NCBI GenBank assembly: GCA_033557465.1
Contig: CM066033.1
Span: 1,247,331,523-1,247,395,522 of the forward strand
Direction of reading: 5' to 3'
Source: Ichthyophis bannanicus
Taxonomy: Eukaryota; Chordata; Amphibia; Gymnophiona; Ichthyophiidae
DNA: 64,000 nucleotides
Of this stretch, positions 31,331 to 41,820 are shown piece by piece (position 1 is the first letter of the stretch; each line of letters begins with the position of its first letter). Below the pieces are notes generated by a model. It saw nothing but the letters and a program-made list of their open reading frames with translations. It did not search any database and was not told where the DNA came from. The position numbers and the translations under genes are program-made.

Positions 31331-31870
31331 TCTTCTTTTTTGATCTTATGCTGATGGAAAAAAAGGACATTGGGAAGGAATAGGCGCTGGGATGAAAAAA
31401 GACAATTTGGGAATCATAGTGGGGCTCTTTGATTAAAGGATAAGGCGGGATACAAATACCCTTTAAATAAATAAATAAAATAAATCAAGGCTTGTCATCA
31501 GTTGTTGAACATGTAATTGCCTAGCCTGCTTTGTCAGGGGTTCCTGCTGAGTTGATTTCAGGTTGTTATTGCTGCCCTGGGGGAAGGAGGATGGAAGGAG
31601 GGAGGGTTACTTCAGGGTGCTTTTGAATGCTGTGTATGCTTTAGGGCTGCTCTACATTCAGAACTAATTGCATATTGACGATTGGTTTCTTCTTTGTTTA
31701 TTTTCTGTGCTATTGCTGTTTGGGCGGACTTGAAATTGGGGTGGGTGAAAGAAAAATGGACTTTGGTTTTGTTGATGCATATTATTCTCTCCAGTGTGTA
31801 GAGATAGTGTTGTTTTTGGGAAAGAGTCTATTTTCTCCTGTTTGTTAATAAGGAGATTAAACATAAAAAT
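31331..31870 (+). mobile_element. Probable L1/Tx1-like 3' UTR
   Basis: The stretch contains a LINE-like tail 'gcgggatacaaatacc' with aataaataaataa near 31,445-31,485 and ends with 'gttaataaggagattaaac' and an A-rich end at about 31,870. Its position suggests the distal part of the L1 copy begun at 28,560, but no coding motif proves it. Confidence 0.45.
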
Positions 31871-32880
31871 ATTACTAGTAAGGTAAAGTACAGTTAACTT
31901 TGATTCTGTAAAAGTGCCACTTCAAAAATTCATTAAAATCCTAAAAACGTTTGAGAGGATGATTCTGAGCCATCTCAATCTGCTAAACCATATGCTTCCT
32001 TTTTTCAACTGAATTCACAACTTACACAAGCCAATATTTGAGCTATCTTTCTCCAACCTTGTTCTCTTCCAGATGCTCTAAATTACTGAAGTTAATGACA
32101 GCTGAATAATTGGGCACTGTGGCCTCTTCTTTACCTAATGTGATGGCTTTGAAGCTTCTTTGTCTCAAAATCTTCCTACTCCAATAGAATTCAACTTAAC
32201 ATAGTCACTTCATGTTCACAAGTCACTTAACCCCCCCCCCCCACCAAATCAGTAAAACACGGGTTAGCCTTACCCAGCTGGGTTAACCCTGTGGGATCCT
32301 GTCCTCCTGCTAACCAGCAGTTCTTCAATTCCACCATCTAGCAATTAGAGTCTTCGCTGTATTTCTCCTTCACATTAACAGATAAGAAGTCCTGATTAAA
32401 AGCATTGGGTGCATAGATGGATGCATGAACAATCTCCTTACAAAAAAGCTTTACAAGGACAAACAGGAACATCCCTTGAGAATCATCCACAACCCCATGC
32501 ACTCTGTAAAGTAGGGATTTACTAATTCCACCATCTAGGTTATTCTTCATTTTGTATATCTCCTTCACGTTAACAGATACGTGCTGTTAATGGTAGGCCA
32601 CCCCCCATGGTAGTGTTTTTTTTAAAATTCCTGCTACCAACCATCCACTTGGCCTTTGGGAATGTCTATATTAATAGAAATTGTTAGCTAGCAAGTAATA
32701 TCTTTCCTCAGCTGATCACACAAACTATGCCTGTATTCCTAGGTGCTTCAGTCTCCACAATTGAATAGGCACAAACATCCCAAACAAACGTCAGCATCCC
32801 AGCACTGTGCTGCAATGCCTACTGATAGGGAGACTAAACCTCTTTCCTTCCAAACACTATTTATTTATTAGTATTTAGCT
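31871..32880. other. No gene; one spaced direct duplication
   Basis: Bases 32,328-32,390 and 32,523-32,585 share 'aattccaccatctag' and 'tctccttcac(a/g)ttaacagata' in the same order. A C run lies at 32,230-32,241. No coding motif. Confidence 0.5.
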
Positions 32881-32884
32881 TATT

Positions 32885-33080
32885 CCTTCTCAGTAGCAGA
32901 TCAAGGTGAGTTACATTCAGGCACAGTAGTTATTTCCCTGTTGGGCTTACAATCTAAGTTTGTACCTGAGGCAGTAAGTTAAGTGACTTGCCCAAGGCGC
33001 AAGGAATAACAGTAGGATTTGAACCCTGGTCTTTTTGGTCCCAGGCTGTTGCCCTAAATACTAGGCTACTCCTCCACTAT
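32885..33080 (-). mobile_element. tRNA-derived SINE (MIR/CORE-like), minus strand, longest copy
   Basis: On the minus strand: head with 'agtatttagggcaacagcc', B box GGTTCAAATCC at 33,015-33,025, body 'gccttgggcaagtcacttaa', 'ctgcctcaggtacaaactta', then 'gattgtaagcccaacaggg' and 'tgtaactcaccttga'. The same family as at 3496 and 39,885. Confidence 0.8.
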
Positions 33081-34367
33081 GCCACAAACAGGCTGTTTCT
33101 CCTACAGTACCTGCTTCACTTTGTCCCGGTTTACTCGATTGCTACCCAAACCTCCATGCTTTCCTCATCAGTCTCGGCCTCTATAGGTTCTGAACCCAAA
33201 CCCCATCCATTTGGTTGCAAATGATCCACTCCGTCCATGTGGCCTCTTCAAACGGCCACTTTTATAAGTTTGAAACTGCCTTTTGAATGGAAACCCTATC
33301 CACCCTTAAATTGGGCCTTCAGCAGGACCCCCCATGTTTCCCTCCATCTTGCTTTTTTCTCTCTGATTATTCTGCTTCCAAGAATATATTCAGACTATAT
33401 GCAAAAATTATCCTCAAGGAGCCAGTATAATCAAAAACATACACCCAAAACCCCAAACAAGGCAGACCAAAAAAAAAATGACACACTACAAAAAAACAAA
33501 AACAAAAATAGAACGTGAGACAGGAATCCCCAGTTGGAGTGAGCGTCATAGAGGAAAAAAGACACCAGTAACCCTCCATATATATAATGGAGGAAACAAG
33601 TCTAACATAAGGGTGCAATGCCCATCAATAATGAAAAGACTCTTTTTACATCAAAGGTCAAACCAAAAAACCTCTATGGCACACCTTGTTTGGGGTTTTG
33701 GGTGTATGTATATGTTTTTGTTCCAAGAATATATTAGCATTGTAGGAAAAATTCTGCTCTTAGGCCTTAGGAAATAATTATGCTGTGAGAACGTTCCTGA
33801 TGCAGCTGCAGCTTGCTAGTTTCTATAGAACACTGTATTGTTTAAAAAAAAACACCATATATTGAAACATAAAAAAGAGAAGCACAGGGCCTGATACATT
33901 TACAGACTTTCTCAGCTCAGACCTGACTGTAAGATATGCCTCCTTCCTCCTTTCTTTCTCTCTCTGAAGATAACAGGCTAGAGACATAGCTGGCCTTCAC
34001 AAAGACAATTATGTTCAAACTACCAATGCATGGTCCATAGTCAGACACATAATCTGAAGGGGCCGCAGCTGTTCCTGAGAAGAAAGTAACTTTGAAGAAC
34101 AGATCCCTTGCATAAACATCTCTCCCTCCCCTGTTCTCTCTCTCTCCCCTCCTTCACAACACCCCTTTCCTGTGTCTAATAGTCTTCAGGGATATTGCCT
34201 GTCAGCAATAAGCTAAATTGGGACTATGGGAAAAACTGGGATGTTTTTCTCCTTCCCCTTTCTCTCCTTTAACTCCCTATGTATGCCTCTGGCTCAGAAA
34301 AGGTATAAAAAAGTCTGTACTTCCTACAGGAGGGAGTCACTTGCTTGTATTCCATTGCACAGTGACC
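33081..34367. other. No gene; contains a foldback structure
   Basis: Apart from the inverted repeat at 33,432-33,719 I see only pyrimidine-rich stretches (about 33,940-33,965 and 34,120-34,165) and short frames without motif. Confidence 0.45.
33432..33719. repeat. Foldback element with 25-bp perfect arms between direct repeats
   Basis: catacacccaaaacccc then aaacaagg at 33,439-33,463 is the exact reverse complement of 33,684-33,708. Outside it, 'ttccaagaatatatt' occurs on both sides (33,376-33,390 and 33,721-33,735), followed by a similar 'aaaaatt.t.ctc' phrase. The direct repeats may be an unusually long target duplication. Confidence 0.75.
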
Positions 34368-35639
34368 CCTGTTATCAGGGGCAGCTCAAGGCAATCTGCT
34401 GTCTGAGGCGAAAGATGAGATGGTGTCCCCCCCCCCCATAGAGGGGGCGGGGCTTTTTCAAAACTCCAATCAGGGTCTGAACCAAACCTAAAAGCCGATT
34501 AGATTATATGGAGGAAATGCACACCAAGGAACTAAAAGAGAGCGAGAACTACAGCACAGTTTATAAAACTAAATTATAACTCATTTTTATTTTGTTATTA
34601 TAAACTGCATTATGGTTATTGCTTTTTCTTTTTCAACATATATTTTGTATCCACAGAACCCCCTTCAACAGTGGGCGCAGAGCAGAACCAGGACAGAACT
34701 CAATATCTTAAAAAAAAAATCTGATTCTGATCATCTCACTAACAACAACAACAAACATTTTTCAGTACCAGGTATATTGTGAACTAATACAAAATCCTAC
34801 AACAAAGTCACTGAGTATCTGTAGAGCAAATCTACCATACCATATCAGCACCAACTTCCAAAACTCACATAAGGAGCCCACCAAAAAAAGCATCACTGTA
34901 AATACTACAGTGGGCCCTGGAACATCCATACACCTATTTGAAAAGCTGAACATGTCAAATTACTACAGTACAGTATAGATCTTTGTGTACAAACTCCATG
35001 TTAACAGAACACCTGAGCTCAGACACACACTCAGAACACAGACCCTCACCAAGTACAGAATAAGTGACTTACAATCTAAAGTAAAAATAAAAATATGTAA
35101 ACAAAATTTAAACTGAAACCCCAAAAAGCCAGACTCTTCAAGCAGTGCAATATCAGATAAATAAGAGATGCAGTTCCCCCATACAGTATAAAATATAAAG
35201 ATAACACAAAGTCCAGTTACTAAAATGAAATAAAATTATTTTTTCTACCTTTGTTGTCTGACCATTTTATTCTCTGATCATGCTGGTCCCGATCTGAGGC
35301 TTCTGCTTTCCTGTCTTCTCTTAGCTCTTTTTCTGTGGTCTATGGTCCATCTGCCATTTCTTATCTCTTCTTTTGTTTTCTTCACTTCTTTCCATCAGCC
35401 TATTTCCAGTCCCAGTAACCCTTCCCAATGTCAACTTGCATTCCCATGACTGCCACTGGTGTTCATTCCCTTCCAGTCCCCCTCTTTCCCCACTGTCCAG
35501 TCCCTTCTAGTCCAAATACCATGACAGCCCCTCTCAGCATCCACTCCTTTCCAATTCCATTCTCCCATCCCATCGCATCAGCCCATTTGTAGCCCTGGCC
35601 CTCAGTTTTCTTCCAGGGCCAGAAGCTCTATCTTCCCCT

Positions 35640-36020
35640 CTCCACCAACAGCCCATTCCCAGTCAAAGCCCCCCAATCAGTTCACTTCCAGTGCTAGTCC
35701 CCCCCTCAACCCCATTACCAGTACTAGCCTCCCCTAATCAGCCCATTACCAGTCCTACCCCCCATCAGCACATTACCAGTCCTAGCCTCTACTAATCAGC
35801 CCATTTCCAGTCCTAGCCCCCTGATCAGCTATCCAATGCTAGCCCCCATCAGTCCATTACCAGTCCTACCCCACCCCATCAGCCCATTACCAGTCCCAGC
35901 CTCCCCTAATTAGCCCATTACCAATCCCAGCCCCCCTCAATCAGTCCATTCTCAGTCCTAGCCTTACCTAATCAACCCATTACCAGTCCTAGCCCCCCTG
36001 ATTTGCCCATTACCTGTACC
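35640..36020 (+). repeat. Minisatellite, unit about 30 bp
   Basis: At least ten degenerate units of the type 'cccattaccagtcctagcc' plus 'ccccctaatcag'. Upstream (35,400-35,640) even weaker units can be traced. Not coding. Confidence 0.85.
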
Positions 36021-36049
36021 AGCCCCCCATCAGACCATTATAATCCTAA

Positions 36050-37160
36050 CTCGCACTGTCTCTCCGCTTTGTCCAGCATTTGCCCCCGTCTCTCGCCTTT
36101 GTCTACTACTTATCCGCCTGTCTCCCCCCTTTGTCCTGCATGTTCCCTGTCTCCCCCTTTGTCCAGCACTTGTCCCCCAGTCTCTCCCTTTATCCAGCAT
36201 GTCCCCGTCTCCCCCTTTATCCAACACTTGTCCACCATTTCCCCCTTTGTCCAGCATGTCCCCATCTCCTCCTTTGTCCAACATTTGTCCCCGTCTCCCT
36301 CTTTGTCCAGCACTTGTCCCCCCCTTTGTCCAGCATCATGTCCCCTGTCTCCACCTCTGTCCAGCATGACCCCTGTCTCCCCTTTATTTATTTATTTAAC
36401 CGAATTTATATACCGTCTTTCTACAAATCAAGATGGTTTACATAGAACATTTAAGATAGAGTGTTTCCACTGTTTACATAGAACATATAACCAAGTAAAA
36501 AATGTATATAACATGTCTATAAATAACTAAGCATAAAGATAGAACTATTTACAAGGTAATTACCAAGGTATCAGAGGCCGTTAAATAGGTTTAGAGGTAG
36601 TAGTAGGGACAAGGGGGAGGTAGGTTAGTGAGAGACTAAGGTGGAAGGGAAAATGTTCCTGAAAAAGGAAGGTTTTTAAGCTCTTACGAAACTCAAGGTG
36701 AGTTCTAGAATTCCGCAGCTCATGAGGGAGGGAGTTCCATAGGGTAGGGGCGTAGAGGGAAAAGGTCCTGTTACAGGTAAGTTGTTTACTATGTCTTATG
36801 GTTGCTGGGATAGAGATGAGGTTTTTGGTGATAGTACGGCGGGTTCTAGCACTAGAAGAGAGGGGAATGAGAGGGGAAAGGTAAGGGGCAGATTCGTTGG
36901 AGATGATTTTGTGTATAAGAGTAAGCACTTTGAATTTGATCCTGCAGTAGATAGGGAGCCAGTGAAGGTTATATAGAACTGGTGTGATATGTGAACGCTT
37001 TGTCCAGCACTTGTCCCCCTGTCTCTCCCTTTGTCTCGCACATATCCCCCTGTCTCCCCCTTTGTCCAGCATGCCCCTTGTCTCTCCCTTTGTCCAGCAT
37101 CATGTACCCTGTCTCCACCTTTGTTCAGCATGTCCCCTGCCGCCCCCTTTGTCCCTCCCC
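36050..37160 (+). repeat. Minisatellite, unit about 30 bp, split by an L2 insertion
   Basis: Units of 'ccctttgtccagca' with '(t)gtcccc.tgtct.c' run from about 36,065 to 36,378 and again from 36,996 to 37,155. Long frames on both strands (PFVQHLSP-type and MLDKGGDRG-type repeats) are translation of the array, not genes. Confidence 0.9.
36379..36995 (-). pseudogene. L2-like LINE 3' end inserted in the minisatellite, minus strand
   Basis: On the minus strand: SHITPVLYNLHWLPI, RIKFKVLTLIHKI, APYLSPLI, APTLWNSLPHELRN, FRKSLKTFLF, then the 3' UTR and a terminal (ttta) repeat at 36,379-36,396 that is the tail. Only the last 160 or so codons remain. It was 5'-truncated on insertion. Confidence 0.88.
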
Positions 37161-37219
37161 CCTTTCACTCACCTTTGTTTTTCCTTGTCCTCCTATCCCA
37201 ATTCCCTCCACCTGCACCT

Positions 37220-37556
37220 CTCATCCGGCGGCGGCGGGGGCACTCTGGCTGTTTTAATTTTTGCAGCAATAAAAAAAAAAAAAGCGGTGGGAAGGCAGAG
37301 GCAGAGCAGAGGCAGCAAAATCTAAAATTAAAACAACCGGAGTGCAGTCGCCGCCGCAGCCGCACAAATCAGCCTGATCGCTTGCAGTTGCAAGCGATCA
37401 GGCTGATTTGTCCGATGCCGGTGGCACTCCGGCTCTGTTTTAATTTTAGATTTTGCAGCCTCTGGCCTGCCTCTGCCTTCCCGCGTGGGAAATCAGAGGC
37501 AGGCCAGAGGCTGCAAAATCTAAAATTAAAACAGATCCGGAGTGCCGGCATTGGGA
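37220..37556. repeat. Cluster of three palindromes (cruciform-prone)
   Basis: 37,364-37,411 is a perfect 48-bp palindrome with a 2-base centre. 37,438-37,536 has about 40-bp perfect arms (tgttttaattttagatttt and on) around a GC-rich centre, itself a small palindrome ttcccgcgtgggaa. The same unit appears once more, diverged, as a forward/reverse pair at about 37,235-37,355. It lies just inside the right end of hAT element 1. Confidence 0.92.
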
Positions 37557-37582
37557 ATGGAAGAACCGCCCCTGCCTGTTAT

Positions 37583-38769
37583 AACAGAGACCAAGATATA
37601 ATAAAGATTTACTTTTACATTGCAGATTGTTCTTTTTTATTGTCCTTTTTTAGTCCGCTGTAGTAGCGAACCAGTAAGGGTCCAATCGGGGCCTCTTACA
37701 TCACTTCCACAGGGTCGCTCCCCTCCCCAGAATTCCTTTTGCCTCTAGGTATGTAGGGAAATGTAGTTTTATGCAGAGGCATTTCAAGCCTTTTGGGCAC
37801 CCACAGCAGACACTCCTTTCCCTTGTGGCAGCCCCTCCCCCCCCCCCCAGGCCCACATGTCAGAGGTGGCAAACATACCTCAACTAAAGTGCCCAACCAT
37901 CCTGCATTATATGCGACAGTCCTGTATTTTAAGGATTTGTCCCTGGAATTGTATGGGATGCCTAAATGTCCCCTATTTTAAAACATGTGTCCCACTCCTC
38001 CACTCCTCCACATTTGTACCAGCAGACTTCTCCACTCTAGCTGAAATTTTCAAAGAGAAACTCTTTTTTATATGAGACTATTTCCATCAGAGACACAGAA
38101 ACATATACACATGCATGCACTCTGTTGTACTTCAGTCATGCACACACGCATATGCATTCATCCACCCCCCACCCCCTCAAATCAGGTACACACCTGCACA
38201 CTAGCACTTTTCAGACATAGATTCTGTCTCTGACTTTCTACTGGTGCTGTGCTGCTTCTGCACTCCTCGACTTCAATGCCCCCAGTTCTTAATTTTGCTA
38301 CCAATTCTTTTTCTCAGTCTGCAATAGCCTTCTCACACTTTATCCCATTCCTCTTACATTTCTACCCTTTCTCAGCAACACAACTCATCCCTACCAAGAA
38401 ACCCACTTATTCCATTGACTTTCTCCCAGACCCTGTGCAGAAAATCAGCCCACCCTTCCTGTGATTAGTGCAGCCTTTCCATTGGCTGGAACCTACCACT
38501 TACTTTGCACAGTGAGGGGGAGCACTGACGAGCCCTTGAGCTAAACTCTAAAAAATACTCAGACATTATTCTGACTAAGACAGCTACTTTACAAAGTTGT
38601 AGAATCCTAAAATAATTTAGATGGTTGGCAATCCTAAACTACTGAGTCCTCAACACATCTGACAAATCTGGCTCTGCTTCCTCCCCAGGGCCCAGGCAAC
38701 CATCAACCAGAAAAAGCCAGCCAATAGGCTGCAGCAGACACAGTCAGCCAGGGGGAGGTGGGAGCAGTA
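37583..38769. other. No feature recognised; C runs
   Basis: C-rich stretches near 37,828-37,850 and 38,164-38,180. Short frames without motif. No repeats recognised. Confidence 0.45.
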
Positions 38770-39884
38770 GCAAGGATCAGGGCCGGATTTACCTATACGC
38801 CAACTACGCCGTGGCGTAGGGCCCACAGCTGACAAGGGCCCACAAAAATGGCCTTCTTAAAATTAAATTTAAAAAAAAACGCTGGCTGCCACCGCGGCAG
38901 CATGGACTGTCCCGCCTGAATCCGTCCGTCCCTCCCTCCCTCCGTGCCGGCTTTGAGAGGCGCGAAGGGAGAGTGACGATTTTCTTTTATTCACAGTGTA
39001 TTTGGCTGAGAAGCTGGCTGCCGGTGTTGGGATCAGACAGGAGCCTTGTTGCGGAGTGAGCCGATTTGAGGAAGGGAACTGCCTCTGACAGCGTGACTAT
39101 AGCGGTAGCGTGACTATAGCGGTAGTTTGCTTTAAATGCCCTGCTGGGGCATTTGCTAAAGCCAGCGGATTCTTTCCACTGAATTCTGCATGTGTTCATT
39201 TTTTTTCCAGTCAGGATTGCTGTACTGCAGTTGGGCTGCGGGATCGGTGTAGTTGAAGAAATGAATTTACTGCTTTGAAAAGTAATAAAATGCAAGATGA
39301 AACATGTGCGGAGGAGGGCCCGGACTTTACACGATCATTGGCTGAGGCGGGGTGAGCGGGAACGGGCAGCAGAGGCGCTAAATAAGATTTCCTTGCAGCC
39401 CTGCGTTTATTGGCTTCGTCGGGGCAGCGTCAGAGACTGCTGTCACGTCATCCTCCCTTTCATTCGTCGTACATAGAAACTGCCAGCGATGCTGCTCGTT
39501 TCCTGCACGTGTACGTATTTGAAATGGATTCCCCTCCCTCAGCCCCCTTTTCAATTTATAAATGACTAGGCCAAAGTGAACCAAACTTTGTGTGGCGGTA
39601 GGCCTGGGGGGCATCTGACTTTTGTTCCTTTTGAATTTTCATGGGCGGCGGCACAGAAGGTGGCAAAGCCTACACTTTTCCCATAACAAATGCATGGGGA
39701 GGGAATTTAGCTCACTGTATCGTGATAGCCACTGGGCTGATTCTGATGAAATTGCTATCCGCACACAGGGCACAAGGAACTTTAGTTGACCATAATTACA
39801 GTTTGGTTAACGATGGGATGGGGCGAAATCAAGGCTGTCTAGACTCTATCATGTTTCTTATTGGATTCGGATTTTAGGTTTACT

Positions 39885-40090
39885 CACATTTTCCAAAGTT
39901 GAGTTCAAGGCGAGTTGCAATTAGGTATACGAGTTATTTCCACGCTTAAGTGATCTCACAATCAAAACCATACCTGAGGTAATGGAAGGACTTGTTCAAA
40001 GGCGTTAGTAGGGGAGGTGGGATTTGGCTTGATTGGGTTCCCTGGTTTGCAGCCTGTTGCACTAATCATTTGGCTACAGCTGCTCGACGA
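39885..40090 (-). mobile_element. tRNA-derived SINE (MIR/CORE-like), minus strand, degenerate head
   Basis: On the minus strand 'cattacctcaggtat', 'gattgtgagatcactta', 'tcgtatacctaattgcaactcgccttgaac' match the 3' body of the copy at 32,885. The tRNA-like head (40,020-40,085) is strongly altered. Confidence 0.68.
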
Positions 40091-40976
40091 TGCGAATTGA
40101 GCACTGATAGTTTTTTAGCAGAAAGGTGGCCTCTTGGAGGGTGTTTCGAAATAGTGGGTGTGGTAATAACACTAGAGGCACAGCTTAATTTTAGAAAACT
40201 ATATACATTTAAAAAAAATCAACAACTGGAGATTTTGTACTCCGATATTGTGTGGACTGAGTACTCAAGTGTCTTGTTTCAGCAACTTAGTGATACGCGT
40301 AAAAAGCCCTGTACATGAATACAAACTGTATTTATTTCGTTTCCTCTGGGTATATTAATGTGTATTGGAGAGGTCTCTGACTTATTTTCTGAGGCGCACT
40401 AAGGGTGGGTTGTGTGGCATGTCTATGGTATAAAAAGCTCTCATGCTGCATGCCGTTTAAATGGTGAAAAATCATTGTAACAAATTAGATTTTGAAAAAT
40501 ATGTTTTGTAGTCTTTTCCAGACTGCACAGTTCCTAAAGCCTGCAAAACACTAAGTTACAGCTTATATTTTCTTTTTGCTTGATGCTAAGATAGATTTTA
40601 ACTGTTATACCTTACTTTGGGAATTTTCTGACTGTGTAGCCCTTAAATCAGATAGCTGTGTGTGATACAGGAAGGAAAGAAACAGTTCAGTTCGCTAATA
40701 TAAAGTTTAACTGTGGTTATACATTAAGCTTGGGGATAATCTGACTGACTGCTTTTCTGGGTAGCCTTGGAGCAGATATCTGTGGATGCCCCCAGTTCAG
40801 GAACAGCCTTCTGGCCAGAGACACTTAGATTCCTGCCCCCCCCCCCCCCCCGGGGCTGTATTGCCTATATAGTAGTCACATACGTTGCTATCTATCCTTT
40901 TAACTTGGGTTAAAGCCCACATCATCTTCTTCCTTTCCTCTTCTTCATCTTTTCCTTCTAGCACTACTTATTCAGC

Positions 40977-41348
40977 ATGTCTTGTATTCAGTGCAATAAC
41001 TGCAGTACATTCATTCCAAGACAAATCATTTGGAACCCAAGAGCTTGTCCTCTGTGCCTCAGGACAGCTGCCATGCATAAAGAACTGACTCTACTAAGGG
41101 AAGACCTAGCTGCCATGCATAAAGAGGTGACCCTACTAAGGGAGGAACTGGCTGCAATTGAGCACACCTCTTCTAGGATACAAACTGAACAATGTCCACC
41201 ACCGCTCCCACAAAGAATCATACACCCCAGGAACAAATGGATCACAGTGAGCTCTGGTAGATTGCGACCTGTGACCCAGAGGCATTGTACTCTATCTTGG
41301 CAAATGAGGATGCGCCTCCCTTTTCGTAATGTTCTCTTTCCCCAGTAG
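40977..41348 (+). CDS. Small zinc-ribbon/coiled-coil ORF, like the N-terminus of a LINE ORF1
   Basis: This 123-codon frame has cysteine pairs CIQC/C near residues 3-9 and CPLC at about 24-27. A heptad-rich helix follows in which a 17-residue block (AAMHKE.TLLRE.LAA) is repeated in tandem. A basic tail has HPRNKWITVSSGRLRP. The layout of cysteine pairs, coil and basic W-T-V-R linker resembles N-terminal parts of LINE ORF1 proteins, such as that at 15,195. There is no esterase domain, and the frame stops about where one would expect it to continue. It may be a captured LINE piece or a small protein kept by the hAT element. Function unknown. Confidence 0.5.
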   Translation: MSCIQCNNCSTFIPRQIIWNPRACPLCLRTAAMHKELTLLREDLAAMHKEVTLLREELAAIEHTSSRIQTEQCPPPLPQRIIHPRNKWITVSSGRLRPVTQRHCTLSWQMRMRLPFRNVLFPQ

Positions 41349-41616
41349 GTCATGTATTGTTGTTCTCTGAAATGTATTGGTTTAATATTTGCAGTGTTGC
41401 CTTTTGATTGGTAGAGTATGGTGCTTTGTGAGTCCTGGTAGTGCTGTTAGGATACGGCGGGTTTGCTATGGGTTCTAAATGGGCAGTGTTTGTAGTAGTT
41501 CCTAATGTGTCTGGCAGTTGGCACTGGATTATAGTAATGTAGAAATCTTTTAGTCTTTCTTTATCCATACACTCATTAAGAGGCACGTTTACTAAAAGTT
41601 AGTATATGGTAACATT

Positions 41617-41654
41617 ATGCAAATATTTATGCAAATGAGGCCCCTTATGCAAAT
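41617..41654 (+). promoter_or_regulatory. Three octamer motifs in 38 bp
   Basis: ATGCAAAT occurs at 41,617-41,624, 41,629-41,636 and 41,647-41,654, inside the right end of hAT element 2. This is the recognition sequence of POU-domain (Oct) factors. They may be a chance result of a local duplication (ttatgcaaatgag twice). Confidence 0.4.
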
Positions 41655-41820
41655 GAGCCCCCCCTTGGGCCGCCCCTGCTGGGGGCCCACAATTTTTGTT
41701 GGCGTAGGGCCTCACTCAAGATAAATCCGGCCCTGGCAAGGATACAGAATTTTTAAAATGTTTTCTAAGTTCCAATGCTCCAACTAAAAGGTGCTTTCAG
41801 TCATGAACAACATGTGGTCT

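Larger units (their letters stand above)
34376..37574. mobile_element. Large non-coding hAT-type element 1
   Basis: Starts CAGGGGCAGCTC and ends GAACCGCCCCTG, flanked by a perfect 8-bp duplication CCTGTTAT (34,368-34,375 and 37,575-37,582). Ends of CAG..CTG and 8-bp duplications are the hAT signature. It is 3,199 bp and shows no transposase. The interior holds two minisatellites, an L2 insertion and a palindrome cluster. Confidence 0.9.
38778..41735. mobile_element. Large hAT-type element 2, with a small ORF
   Basis: Starts CAGGGCCGGATTTA and ends TAAATCCGGCCCTG (after 'gat'), flanked by a perfect 8-bp duplication GCAAGGAT (38,770-38,777 and 41,736-41,743). A further inverted pair, 'ggcgtagggcccac' and 'gggcccac..ggcgtagggc', lies inside each end. 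2,958 bp, no hAT transposase motif seen. It carries a SINE and the ORF at 40,977. Confidence 0.92.

Noticed and set aside
35640..36020. CRISPR-like array
   Set aside because: Units are degenerate and contiguous with no unique spacers; this is a eukaryotic minisatellite.
36003..36530. Long proline/serine-rich frames and glycine-rich minus frames over the minisatellite
   Set aside because: They are translations of a 30-bp tandem repeat, open in several frames on both strands.
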